Below are positions 9,301-17,576 of a stretch of 17,633 nucleotides of DNA, piece after piece. Under the pieces are notes generated by a model. The model worked only from the letters and a program-made list of their open reading frames with translations. It made no database searches and was not told the origin of the DNA. The translations under genes were made by a program, and so were the position numbers. How positions within the stretch are numbered: position 1 is the first letter of the stretch; every line of letters starts with the position of its first letter. Source of the DNA: Ectocarpus siliculosus (lineage: Eukaryota > Sar > Phaeophyceae > Ectocarpales > Ectocarpaceae); assembly GCA_000310025.1 (NCBI GenBank), contig FN649726.1, positions 1,074,090-1,091,722 on the forward strand. The letters run 5' to 3'.

Positions 9301-10912
9301 CCGGGAAGTCATCATATACGTCCCTCTCTTGCCCGTGTCCTCTCCCCTCTATCTTCCGGTGTCATTCCAGGCACTATCGCTGTGCCGAGCGCAGTCGGCA
9401 GGGGGTTCCTCCCACTACCCTTGGGCGGTAGTGGCCAACAACCTTACCTTGATGCTGGCTGATGTCTTGGAGATGCGGGCGAATCAGTTCGCGTCGAGCC
9501 GGAAAGGATACTGGGGGGTGTTCGACAGGCGGGGGGCGTTCTTCGAGGTAAAGCTATTTTTCTGTGTCTTCAAATAACTTCCGAATGCATGGGCCCATTT
9601 TTTTTTTTGTGTTTGAGAGAAGACCGCTTTTCGTGCTTCCTTGGCATCACTCGCCCTGGTAGGGGGCAACGTTGCGCACGTTACAAGGCTCGAGCTTTCG
9701 CTATCGGTGAAGCAGACGCGCACATTTGAGTGGTTCTACTGTTTTATGATGGTATCTAGCTTGGGGTTTCAGAAGGAGGGAAGACAGACGAAGGGCGGCC
9801 TCTTTGTTTTGCTGCTTGTGTGTGTCGTCTTGAGTTGGACCCGGGTGGTGCTACTGCCAGTTCTGCACACACAAGCCGACGCTCGCGTACAGTCGTGCTT
9901 TGCCAGGAGCGTTTTTACTCCTCGTATCATGTCACGACACTGACCTTCCGGGTGTCTCCTAGGCGCGCGAGGTGTCCACGGCGAAACACACAAGCCTCAA
10001 CACCTTTTCTACATTTGTGGGTTCCTGTCTGGTGTACTAGAGGTTTCCCAAAACGTAAAAGGGTGGGTCTTCAGCGCCCCGAAAGGCTTTCAGACGCATC
10101 AGGTGCTACGTCCATCGCTACTGAAACCCCAGGCCGTCTGCCGGCCCCCGTGGGTTTGTGCGGATATCATGAAAACCCAAGTCTGCAGTATCCATCCATT
10201 CCGTTCGCTGAAGAATTGGCTTGTCGTGTCAGATCTTTTGCTGCCACTCACTCACTCTCAACACGGACCGGGACCATTCGTTTTTGCTTTTTTCAGATTT
10301 TCTGCATGGCCTTCAGACTACTGGATCACACCTGGGCGGAACGAGGCGCGAAGCGGAGCAACTTTGGCCAGGTGGGAAGCAGATGAAAGTAAAGCTATGG
10401 AGCCGAAAGGGTAACTTGCTCCGTTGTCTTGTGGGTAGCTGGACAAGTAGCCCCCTTGGGATCGCTACGTAGCAGCACGGCATTATAGGAACCCAGCCTA
10501 ACATTGGGGGATGGATAGATAGCGCGATATCGGGGTATACACCGCTGGGGGAGGAGACACATGCTGCATTGCTCTGCGATCGGTGGTCTCCCATGCTCGG
10601 CCAATAACGACCCAGTGTTCGATCCCAACCCCCTTCCTACAGGCTCAAAGTCTGGGCATGACAATTGCGTCCACTCGGAAGGAGCCGTTCAGCGGATTTT
10701 TCTCCCTGCCTCAGTCTCAAGCATGGCTAGACTACATCCGCTCCAACGTTGCCCTCGCCACCGCCGCCGCCGCGTTCTTTGCCTGCTTGCACCCTCGTGG
10801 CATGCAGATCATTGGATACACGAAGAGTGTCATTGTGGAGCTTCTGGAGAGCAACCCTCCGAACCTCCCGGCGTTCATGGGGCAGGCGGAAGAGATGGGC
10901 ATGCTGCGATGA
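3307..10912 (+). CDS. ELMO-domain protein with N-terminal DIX-like module, at least 12 exons (5' incomplete)
   Basis: Exons: 3307-3441, 3862-4005, 4279-4443, 5045-5383, 6244-6318, 6656-6798, 7484-7536, 8126-8181, 8718-8801, 9371-9547, 10297-10371, 10643-10912 (stop TGA). All borders are GT-AG and phases agree throughout, giving 571 residues. Residues 16-105 (PPRTLTLFRLREMFPFEGTF, then YCWVDLT, then RVHLKI) follow the strand order of DIX/SOSEKI domains; this call is tentative. Residues 149-261 are a Gly/Asp-rich linker with an Asp run. Residues 262-310 are Lys-rich and helical-looking. About 313-500 form an ELMO domain: W363, GFQ 367-369, DFRG 376-379, HYPWAVVANNLTLMLADVLEM, then FCMAFRLLDHTWAERGAKRS. 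In the ELMOD family this motif contains the arginine needed for Arf/Arl GTPase activation, here R378. The start is unknown: the acceptor before 3307 implies upstream exons, and 3340 is an alternative acceptor in the same phase. Expected role: regulation of a small GTPase in traffic or cytoskeleton. I am very sure of the ELMO domain, fairly sure of the exons and less sure of the N-terminus. Confidence 0.8.
4563..4592. repeat. 15 bp tandem duplication inside an intron
   Basis: GCGGCCGTGTGTATA is followed directly by a copy differing only in its last base. It lies in the intron 4444-5044 of the ELMO gene and has no evident role. Confidence 0.8.
5821..5988. repeat. 84 bp tandem duplication inside an intron
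   Basis: Copy 1 is 5821-5904 and copy 2 is 5905-5988, directly abutting. I count six substitutions and no indels between them. Both lie in the longest intron of the ELMO gene (5384-6243). The unit length is a multiple of three, so minus-strand frames run through both copies and give a repeated peptide, but nothing else supports coding there. Confidence 0.9.
8032..8101. repeat. Mirror-like C/T tract upstream of a splice acceptor
   Basis: About 70 bases are almost entirely C and T: (CT)n, then two C runs separated by CACT, then another (CT)n. The arrangement is close to mirror-symmetric. It ends about 24 bases before the acceptor at 8125 of the ELMO gene, so it can serve as an extended polypyrimidine tract. 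Such polypurine-polypyrimidine mirror repeats can form triplex (H-) DNA. The Glu/Arg-rich minus-strand frames over it are artefacts of the repeat. Confidence 0.8.
9161..9370 (+). repeat. Three degenerate tandem copies of a 3' splice-site region
   Basis: Three pyrimidine-rich units begin at about 9161, 9244 and 9321. Each starts with a CCCTCTCT-like block, then CTGTCC or GTGTCC, CTCT..CTATCTT or similar, GTCG or GTC, and TTCCA. Unit 1 ends in CACACCAG (AG at 9221-9222). At the matching place unit 2 has CATTCCGG (9303-9304), so its AG is lost. Unit 3 ends in CATTCCAG (AG at 9369-9370), the acceptor used in my gene model, because it joins the ELMO exons in frame. The whole array sits at the end of intron 8802-9370. 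Confidence 0.7.
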
Positions 10913-11628
10913 TGTACTGTGAAATGTCCTTTTCTGTTGTGACGTTGCGCTTTAGTCTGAGCTCGTTTCAGGGCCCTGACGGCATTCTTTAGTGGACATA
11001 GATAGTCTGCTTCCCACGGTTCTGCGAATTGTTTGCTGCAATAGTGATCGGTGTGAATTTGTGATGTTTCCGTTGGGGCCGGTATGTGAGCAGCTTCGTA
11101 CGTGATGCCTGGTGACAAATGTGGGCTGAGGAGAAGGATTTTGAATTTGCATAACATGTTGTCTGGCTGCAAGGAGGCCAAAGCAAGTAAGAATACGTGG
11201 CACCCAAGGCATAGCGCCACGGTGCCCATCTCATCTGTTTCGTCGAGCACAAGCGAGTCGTCGAACGAAGCGACTCGTTGCGAGTTTTTTGTAGCCTTTT
11301 TAAATTTCGGCCTTCGAGAGAAACTGAGCGGAATCGTCAGTACGTTTTGTTGTACATAGCCCCCGGGAGCACCGCGGTCGCGAAACGACGACACCGCGTT
11401 GTTGCTGGAAGGCCGTACTGATCGCGGCATATCGGAACCCCGCTTAGTATCGACCCTCCGCAGCACAGTCTAGTGTTGTTGCTGCTGGTCGGTGGCCCGC
11501 CGGGACGGAGCACGGAGCAGACGATTCTCATTCCAACCGCGGGGCGGCGCATTTGAGGGTTGGCGGCCCGCAGAAGGTACACAGACAGTACGTATGATTG
11601 GCCTGTCTGCGACTCCCCCTGTGGCACC

Positions 11629-11702
11629 GAGCCAAACCGAGCCAAAGTGTCGAGCCAGCGAGCCAGCTGCATTGGTGTTGGTTGGGCGAGCCAAGTGAGC
11701 CA
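11629..11702. promoter_or_regulatory. Cluster of six GAGCCA motifs upstream of the ankyrin gene
   Basis: GAGCCA starts at 11629, 11639, 11652, 11660, 11688 and 11697, six times in 74 bp and always on the same strand. The cluster is 225-300 bp before the ankyrin start codon. It may be a decayed short tandem repeat or a set of binding sites. I know of no factor for it. Confidence 0.25.
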
Positions 11703-11796
11703 CCGTACCTGCCGCCTCACCACAATCCGGCCTGCTGCTGCTGTACCTGCTTCACCATTGGCCATCCCGCGTCCACTCCCAGCCTACCTAGCCTAC

Positions 11797-11811
11797 CAGC
11801 AGCAGCAGCAG
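11797..11811. repeat. CAG trinucleotide repeat, five units
   Basis: Five CAG units run in perfect tandem at 11797-11811, about 115 bp before the ankyrin start codon, probably in its promoter or 5' UTR. Confidence 0.8.
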
Positions 11812-11827
11812 CATTAGACCACACGGA

Positions 11828-11833
11828 TATAAG
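11828..11833 (+). promoter_or_regulatory. Possible TATA box of the ankyrin gene
   Basis: TATAAG within GGATATAAGTTTGC lies about 95 bp before the ankyrin ATG, a plausible distance for a core promoter with a 5' UTR of roughly 65 bases. Only the word match and position support it. Confidence 0.25.
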
Positions 11834-11926
11834 TTTGCAACAGGAGAGAGCGCCACCGTTGTAAGCTCACTTCAGCGTTACAGTAGTACCAAGCACGATC
11901 GAGTTCGAGTACATAATTCACGAACG

Positions 11927-13441
11927 ATGTCAACTTATCAGTCAAAGCGCGAAGATGGCCGCTCACGGCTTGACGGCTTCGAGATCGAGATCTTCAAACT
12001 CGTGCAGGAGGAGGTGACTTCAGAGCAATGGAAGCAGTGGCTTCAAGTACCTCTGGAGCATGCCGCGGCTAGAGGAAACTTGGATCTCTTCACACGACTG
12101 ATGGACGCTGGTGGTTTTGGCGGGGAACGAGGCTGGCGGGGATGCAATGGACGAACGCTGCTGGGTGCGGCTGCATGGGGCAAAAGCGACAAGGTGGTCC
12201 GGGCGTTGCTCGAAGCTGGGGCGGGGGATGATGTAAACGTCCTGTTCGGACCTGAAGGCAAGTCCGCTCTCCACGTTGCGGCAGCACGGGGTGCAGAGGA
12301 GGCCTCCAAGGCCCTCATGGTGGCTGGAGCAGACCCGAATTTGTTTGATTGCAAAGGATACCGTCCGCTCCACGTCGCTGCCAAAACGGGGCACGACCGA
12401 GTTATCAGCCTCCTTCTCCTGAAAGGAGCCCACGTAGACGGGAAGACATCTTCGGGAGAGACTCCTCTCCACCTCGCTGCTTCCAAGGGCCATGCGCTAT
12501 GCATCTCTGAGCTTTTGCTGGGAGGCGCAGACAAGGACGTGGCCGATTTTGGAGACCAAACGCCACTATACAAGGCAGCAAACTACAACCACCTCCGGAT
12601 TTTTAAACAGCTTTTGTCTGCGGGTGCCGACCGTTGCCGTACCAACGTCAACGGCTGGTCTCCACTGGAGGTGGCTGCACACCTAGGACACACGACCATC
12701 GTGAAAGCCTTCCTTGAAACGGGAAGTGAAGTCGACACAGGTGATGATCAAGGATACACAGCTATACACTGTGCTGTTAATAGACATGGGCCTCTGGACA
12801 ACGGCGCCGTTGTCCGTTTACTGTTGGAAGCTGGGGGTGGTGTCAACGCAGAGACCGGCAGAGATTTTCTCCGATGGACGCCGCTCCATTTTGCCGTAGA
12901 ACGTCGGATAGCATCGATCGACACGACGCTCGCCCTGTTAGAGGGAGGGGCCAACACCAATGCGCACGGTGACCACAGCGGGACGCCACTGCACGTAGCC
13001 TGCATGCACTCCAACGTGGCGGCTGTGGAGCTGCTGCTGCGTTGGGGGGCAGATGAGACTTGTTCGAATGACAACGGAGACGTCCCAGCAGACGTGATAG
13101 GAGTGTACGATCGGGGCGACGTCAATGACGAAGACGTCAAGGCCGACCACAAGCGCATTCGTCGAATGCTGGCACGTGCTCCAGCCGACCGGTCATGGCG
13201 TCGCCGCGGTTGGCTGGTGCTGAGCCGTTCCTGCCCAACAAGGGTGCAAATAGCAAACAAAGGCAGCAGGGTCAATCGCAACAGTTGCCCCGCCAAGGTG
13301 GCAAGGGTTAGCGGCGAGGATTTGGGTGGGGATGAGGAGGAGGCGGAAAACCAGATGACGGTCGACTGGGGAGGTTTGGTGGGAAGCCTGCTCGGACTGG
13401 AGGCTGACGGGTTGTTCCGGTTGGTGGTGGGCTTTCTGTGA
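11927..13441 (+). CDS. Ankyrin-repeat protein, single exon, 504 residues
   Basis: An uninterrupted frame runs from ATG (context AACGATG, A at -3) to TGA. About nine ankyrin repeats occupy residues 42-376, with clear hallmarks at 111-136 (SALHVAAARG), 145-169 (RPLHVAAKTGH), 178-202 (TPLHLAASKGH), 210-234, 243-267, 276-305 and 317-375 (TPLHFAVE, TPLHVACM). The repeat at 276-305 carries a short insertion before its second helix. Ankyrin stacks bind proteins; no catalytic domain is seen. The tail has an Arg/Trp-rich stretch (DRSWRRRGWLVLSRS, 421-435), a Glu-rich linker (about 464-474) and a hydrophobic end (LLGLEADGLFRLVVGFL, 488-504). I recall this two-part tail from a large brown algal ankyrin family, unchecked. 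There is no signal peptide or clear membrane segment. The lack of introns beside an intron-rich gene may mean origin by retrocopy or family expansion. Confidence 0.9.
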   Translation: MSTYQSKREDGRSRLDGFEIEIFKLVQEEVTSEQWKQWLQVPLEHAAARGNLDLFTRLMDAGGFGGERGWRGCNGRTLLGAAAWGKSDKVVRALLEAGAGDDVNVLFGPEGKSALHVAAARGAEEASKALMVAGADPNLFDCKGYRPLHVAAKTGHDRVISLLLLKGAHVDGKTSSGETPLHLAASKGHALCISELLLGGADKDVADFGDQTPLYKAANYNHLRIFKQLLSAGADRCRTNVNGWSPLEVAAHLGHTTIVKAFLETGSEVDTGDDQGYTAIHCAVNRHGPLDNGAVVRLLLEAGGGVNAETGRDFLRWTPLHFAVERRIASIDTTLALLEGGANTNAHGDHSGTPLHVACMHSNVAAVELLLRWGADETCSNDNGDVPADVIGVYDRGDVNDEDVKADHKRIRRMLARAPADRSWRRRGWLVLSRSCPTRVQIANKGSRVNRNSCPAKVARVSGEDLGGDEEEAENQMTVDWGGLVGSLLGLEADGLFRLVVGFL

Positions 13442-16034
13442 GGTACGAAGGAGGGGAAATCGTTGCCTTCGAGTAGTGGTGATTTCGTTGCCATCGAAGC
13501 AAAGATGGACGACGTGCTCTCGTGAGTGTTACCGGGCACGAGCACGGGACTTTGAAAATATGTATTTCTCGATATCTTCGTATCACCACTTCCGTGGTCG
13601 TGGCATACGGGCGTTTGATGGATTTGGCCCGATTTCTTTGCTCCACATATGATGCAACCCTGCGAAACGTTTTGCGTAGCGGATGTGGGAAAAGTTTCGA
13701 ATACCATGTACTTGAAACAATCGTGCCGGGGTGCGAAGCGAACGGGTCTTCGAACGGGGCCGGCCGAACAAGAAGAATCTCTATTTTAGTGTCACGATCG
13801 ATCATTTGTTGGTTGCCTGCTGCAATTCTGTTTCGCCTGTAACTGGAGCGAGAGCCAGGTATTTGTAATGCTGTGCCCTCGTCTTGGTTTCTGCAGTGGG
13901 CGGTCGTGTCGTCTTGGCGGTTGTCGAACAGCCTGCAAGAAAACTATTGTGCTCGTGCCGTAGCTGGTCCTGCCGTTCAGGAGGCTAGCGAATACGCCAA
14001 GTCAACTTCCTGCACAAACTTGTTGTCCTATGCGCACCAGCGGCCGCGCAGTCCATGGCTTGTCTAGTACGCGATATACATCGTTTCGGATTGCATCACT
14101 TTCTTCTCTACCTTTAGATTCTCCTCACGACTTGAGCTACTGCCAATGGGCATGTAGGTCCCTCTGATAAGATGGAACGATCCACATATTGCTGCGCATA
14201 TGTGCGGAATAACCAAGCACTACCTTCTCCTGCCCCTCCGCCCCGTCCCCCATGACCACCGCTTCGTAGGATTCAAGCACAGGAAAAGGTTGGAGCGGTG
14301 TCCCTTTCTCGAGCCAACGGTAGCCGGTAGCAGTACGATATAGTCAACATGCTGGCTAGAGACTTGGCACGGAACCAGGTGTGCCAGGACTGAAACCGTG
14401 GAACCGAAAACGCGCAGATAACAAAGCCAGGCTGTCGCATGAGAATGGAGCTATGCGCGCTGTGGAACGTCGTGTTCTTTAATAGTAGTGTCCTTGACTC
14501 CCCCTTCCTCTTTGTAGAGCTTCGTCCCAACATGGCATGCGGACCCAGCATCGAGGGCAGCGATCGGGGCACATACACTTGAATTTTGGGGTTCGGCATT
14601 GATTGTTGTTTTCCTTTAAAACTGTTAGGAAGGTGAAGTTGGGGAGGATCGGATGATTGGCGGCTACTTTGTTCGGGCAACGATGGATGTAGCCAACTTC
14701 TCGCTGCTCCTCTTGTTTTTGGTGTTGACAAGGGGAAGACGGGGTTGCAAGAAGTGAGTGCAAGAGTTGGTGGCGGTACAAGATGCACCGTAGGTGCGGT
14801 GTGAAAAAATTGCAGACGCGTGGGTTTCTAATGTGTAACGTAGGTTTTCTGGTGAGCGATGATCGTGTCCGCCTTCGGCGTCGCTCATGTAAAGAACAAC
14901 CGAAAGCTGCTCCTAATGTGCGACTTGGCCTTCCGGGTTCCAACAAGCCAGACGTTTGCATACTGAGGATTCGTCTCTTGGCTCTCAAAGCAAGCTTGGT
15001 GGAACACTCTGTGTTTTGACTCTCCCAAGGTATAATAGCGATAGTCCATTTCTCGTTTGCGGACAATCTAACAATCTTAGAGGTGGAATTTGCTCAGAAG
15101 ATATTTTAAGGCTGTGCGCGAACCCGCATTGTTGGCGAAAAAACGACAGCCTCACGCGTGTTTGCTGTTCCTTATGTTGTGATGAGGCACAACAACGTCT
15201 CTCCAGTTAGTTCCTAGTCAGCCAAGGTGACAACAACAGGTCATCACCAGAAGACACGATTGACTTTCCCAGGATTCCGGCCGACCAGGATGTGGTTTGG
15301 CCGTGGATGACCCCACCCGTGGACCAAGGATCTTGGGTCGTGCCCTGTTTTTTTTTTACGTTTTTGAAATTCCGCCACAGGTGCGTTGACCAATCGGCGA
15401 ATTGCGTGCCACAACTGTTTTTCTAGTCATCACCCAGAATGTGGATGTTGCCCACCGTATAAGCTTCACCCACGCCTCAACGCAAGGGTCCGACTGTTCC
15501 AAACCTCGAGACAGATGACAAAACAGGTCACATTTTAACTGCTAGCCGATGCCTTGGGCAACTGTCTTGCTTCGCCGACCCTTCTTCTTTGCTGTGAGAA
15601 ACGCTCCGCCTCGAGAGTAAGTGATGCGATGCATACATCACATGCACAAGGCACGGATTACTTCATGGTACGAAATAAGACACCCCGTGGGTCTTCCAAC
15701 TCCCGACGCTCGAACTCTCAAAGGCAGCCGCTAAATAGTGTTCGTGATTGTACAATCTCGGGCCTGTTTCATATTGATTGCATTCGCTGTTTAGGTTGGG
15801 CGGTATATGGTCTACTTTCAAGGGTGGCTCGGGACTGGCCTGAAAAATCGAGACAGCTGAAACAAGGCGTTCCGATTCGACACATGCCCAACTATCTTAC
15901 ATGTCCCACGGGGACTCAGCGTAAATATCCGTCCGGGTCAGCTGCAGCCAGCCCCAGCGAGGCAGGGACAACGTGCGAATCAAAACGAATACAGTGAAGC
16001 ATCGCGCAGAAAGGCTAGATTTCTTCGAGCTAAC
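13442..16034. other. 2.6 kb without a recognisable gene
   Basis: The region lies between the stop of the ankyrin gene (+) and the stop of the WDR24/59-like gene (-), so it should contain two converging 3' UTRs. Open frames of 60-195 codons exist on both strands. None has a recognisable motif, and several need non-ATG starts. There is a T run at about 15349-15357. I see no tRNA, no repeat array and no transposon ends here. Confidence 0.5.
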
Positions 16035-16485
16035 CTATCGATCGCTTAACCGCAAACTACTGTGGAACTCTTGCCACTGTCGGAGCTCGGCAGCCGTCCC
16101 AATCGCGGCTTCGGGCTTGAGCGTCCCGGTGAGACAAGGTCTGCACACGTGGGAGCACGTCTCTACCGGGCATTCACTCGAAACAGCGAACCAGTTCTAC
16201 AGGGCGAGACGCACAGCCAAGATGAGGTGGGGCGGGGGGCGGTGTGAGCTGAGTTTCCGGCGCGACCCGCTTCATGGCAAGAACGCGTGAGCGTCCGCAA
16301 ACACGTGACCTACGTTTGTACCTACTACGCCAGACCATTCAGGTGCCGAAAGCAGTAGGTCACCGTCACCGAGGGCATAATAACGAGCAAGAGGTTGCTC
16401 TGCAACCAGCAGAGGGGTGTGTGCTCCGATGTGTTCCGTGGTGATGGCAGAAGAATACAAATATTATTACGGTATGCACACGTGC

Positions 16486-16530
<45 letters not shown>

Positions 16531-16719
16531 TCTCTTCTCACACTCACCATCATGTGTTCCGCGTGCCCCCCGTGGTGGCACCCGGGGCACTCGATGTACA
16601 GCCCCACGACGGGAAGGTCGCACACGGCGCACAACGACGCTTGCCGGGCGCACTTGCTGCACCAGGTGGAGGTGCCGGTGGAGCGAGAGGTTCCACAACC
16701 GGAGCAGAAAGGGTACACC
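16035..16719 (-). CDS. WDR24/WDR59-like protein, C-terminal RING zinc domain, last two exons (5' part outside or unresolved)
   Basis: Minus-strand exons are 16719-16548 and 16196-16035 (stop TAG). The acceptor is CCTACCAG, the intron donor GTGAGT and the next acceptor CCCTGTAG. Together they encode 110 residues with the zinc-ligand ladder of the GATOR2/SEACAT subunits WDR24 and WDR59: C5-C8, C20-C23, C30-C33 (LCAVCDLPVVGLYIECPGC), C44-C47, HHGGHAEH 48-55, MMNWF, then C66, C71, H73, C75. GATOR2 relays amino-acid sufficiency to TORC1 at the lysosome or vacuole, and in this family the C-terminal RINGs assemble the complex. The WD40 propeller and solenoid would be encoded further upstream on the minus strand, beyond this window. 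I cannot separate WDR24 from WDR59. The final knuckle has one more residue than I remember (CPVETC), and about 35 residues follow the last ligand. The first base of exon 16719 completes a codon, so an upstream exon is required. Confidence 0.85.
16492..16536. repeat. (CT)n microsatellite
   Basis: A nearly pure CT run with one CCC interruption. On the coding (minus) strand it is a GA-rich tract starting about 12 bases after the GTGAGT donor of the WDR24/59-like intron 16197-16547. Glu/Arg-rich translations over it are artefacts. Confidence 0.95.
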
Positions 16720-17171
16720 CTGGTAGGTTGGGGGTACACACGTATCGGCATCGGAGGAACGTACCATGAGTGCGTACATACCACATATATCATAGTGCAT
16801 GTCATGGATATCAACGACGCGCACGGAACAGTCTTTGGCCGCAGTGAAAAAAATCATTCTGTTTTACACAGTCACCGGGTAAAACAACCGAGAGCGATTA
16901 AAATGTGAGGGCCCCGCTGCTTCTAACATGTGAGTCGAGGTGGAATTTCTAGGAAATATTTTTTTCGATCCCTGTCGACGCGGAATGACGACATGCCTCA
17001 CTACAATACGCACCTTCGGTGCTAACTAAAAATCTTGAGGCGATTGCGATTACTTTTTGCGCAGGCTACCGTGAGACCATCCGTGTCGCGTTGGCGGACG
17101 TCTTCCATGGGACCCGCGAAGGATACATGTTCCAGGCGGTACTAAACATGTCGCTGAGATTGCACCTTTAG

Positions 17172-17489
17172 ACGGAAAGGTGTGGAAATAAAGTCGGCGA
17201 CGCCACAAGCCTTGCCCGCAGACTGCTCAACCATGTTATCTTGCACATGAACCCTAGCGTGTTCCAATTCCAACCGCGGGGCCTCCTCCAAGAGCATGGA
17301 TCGAGCGAAACCATGAGCGACAGATTCGAGAATAATGCCGTGCCTTCGGGCTATTACATGCTGCAGGTGTTCCTCAAGCCATCTAATCCCACAAGCGATT
17401 CTTCCGTGACTACGATCCAATCGCAAAAGACGTACCCCCTCTTACGACTCAAATCCAAGGCCGATCTCCGGGGTGCGGAACGGGTATAA
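17172..17489 (+). other. Unidentified plus-strand reading frame, possibly a gene remnant
   Basis: The frame after the TAG at 17169-17171 stays open to TAA at 17487-17489, and translates to an ordinary-looking segment (for example NPSVFQFQPRGLLQEHGSS and RFENNAVPSGYYMLQVFL). The same frame is also open before that TAG, back to an AG at 17063-17064 that follows a pyrimidine-rich stretch, giving GYRETIRVALADVF and onward. One stop therefore interrupts about 140 codons. I recognise no family. It could be a decayed gene or transposon fragment nested in the intron of the minus-strand gene, or chance. Confidence 0.2.
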
Positions 17490-17576
17490 GGCAGCAGTTG
17501 TCTGCACATCTGTGGTGCCTCCGGAGCACTGCGATGCGTCCAAAGAAGTGCCCAAGTCCAAGCGTGGGAAGTCATT
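17446..17576 (-). CDS. Candidate upstream exon of the WDR24/59-like gene
   Basis: On the minus strand a pyrimidine-rich stretch (C7, then TGTTTTCTCTTGAG) precedes an open segment of 131 bases that ends at a GTAAG donor (17445). It leaves two bases, exactly what the exon starting at 16719 needs, and the join gives Ser-Val-Tyr-Pro-Phe-Cys. The 43 residues (beginning NDFPRLDLG, ending PEIGLGFE) have a reasonable composition but match nothing I know. The implied intron would be 16720-17445. The evidence is splice signals and phase only. Confidence 0.35.

Larger units (their letters stand above)
10913..11926. other. Intergenic region between the ELMO and ankyrin genes
   Basis: This kilobase should hold the 3' UTR and poly(A) site of the ELMO gene and the promoter and 5' UTR of the ankyrin gene, both on the plus strand. 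No open frame on either strand looks like a real protein. A small hairpin is possible at 11254-11278 (CGAGTCG and CGACTCG around a 10-base loop). Confidence 0.5.

Noticed and set aside
10386-10400. Donor-like GTAAAG after the exon ending at 10371
   Set aside because: Reading on to it meets an in-frame TGA, whereas the donor at 10372 keeps phase with the last exon.
12020-12573. Two minus-strand frames of 157 and 176 codons
   Set aside because: Both lie antisense within the ankyrin repeats and reflect their codon bias.
12748-13707. Minus-strand open frame of 319 codons
   Set aside because: It is a shadow of the GC-rich ankyrin gene, with Ser/Pro-rich composition and no recognisable domain.
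15554-15997. Plus-strand frame that looks like MGNCLAS, a myristoylation-type start
   Set aside because: The first codon is TTG, not ATG, so the apparent Met-Gly start is not real, and nothing else supports a gene.
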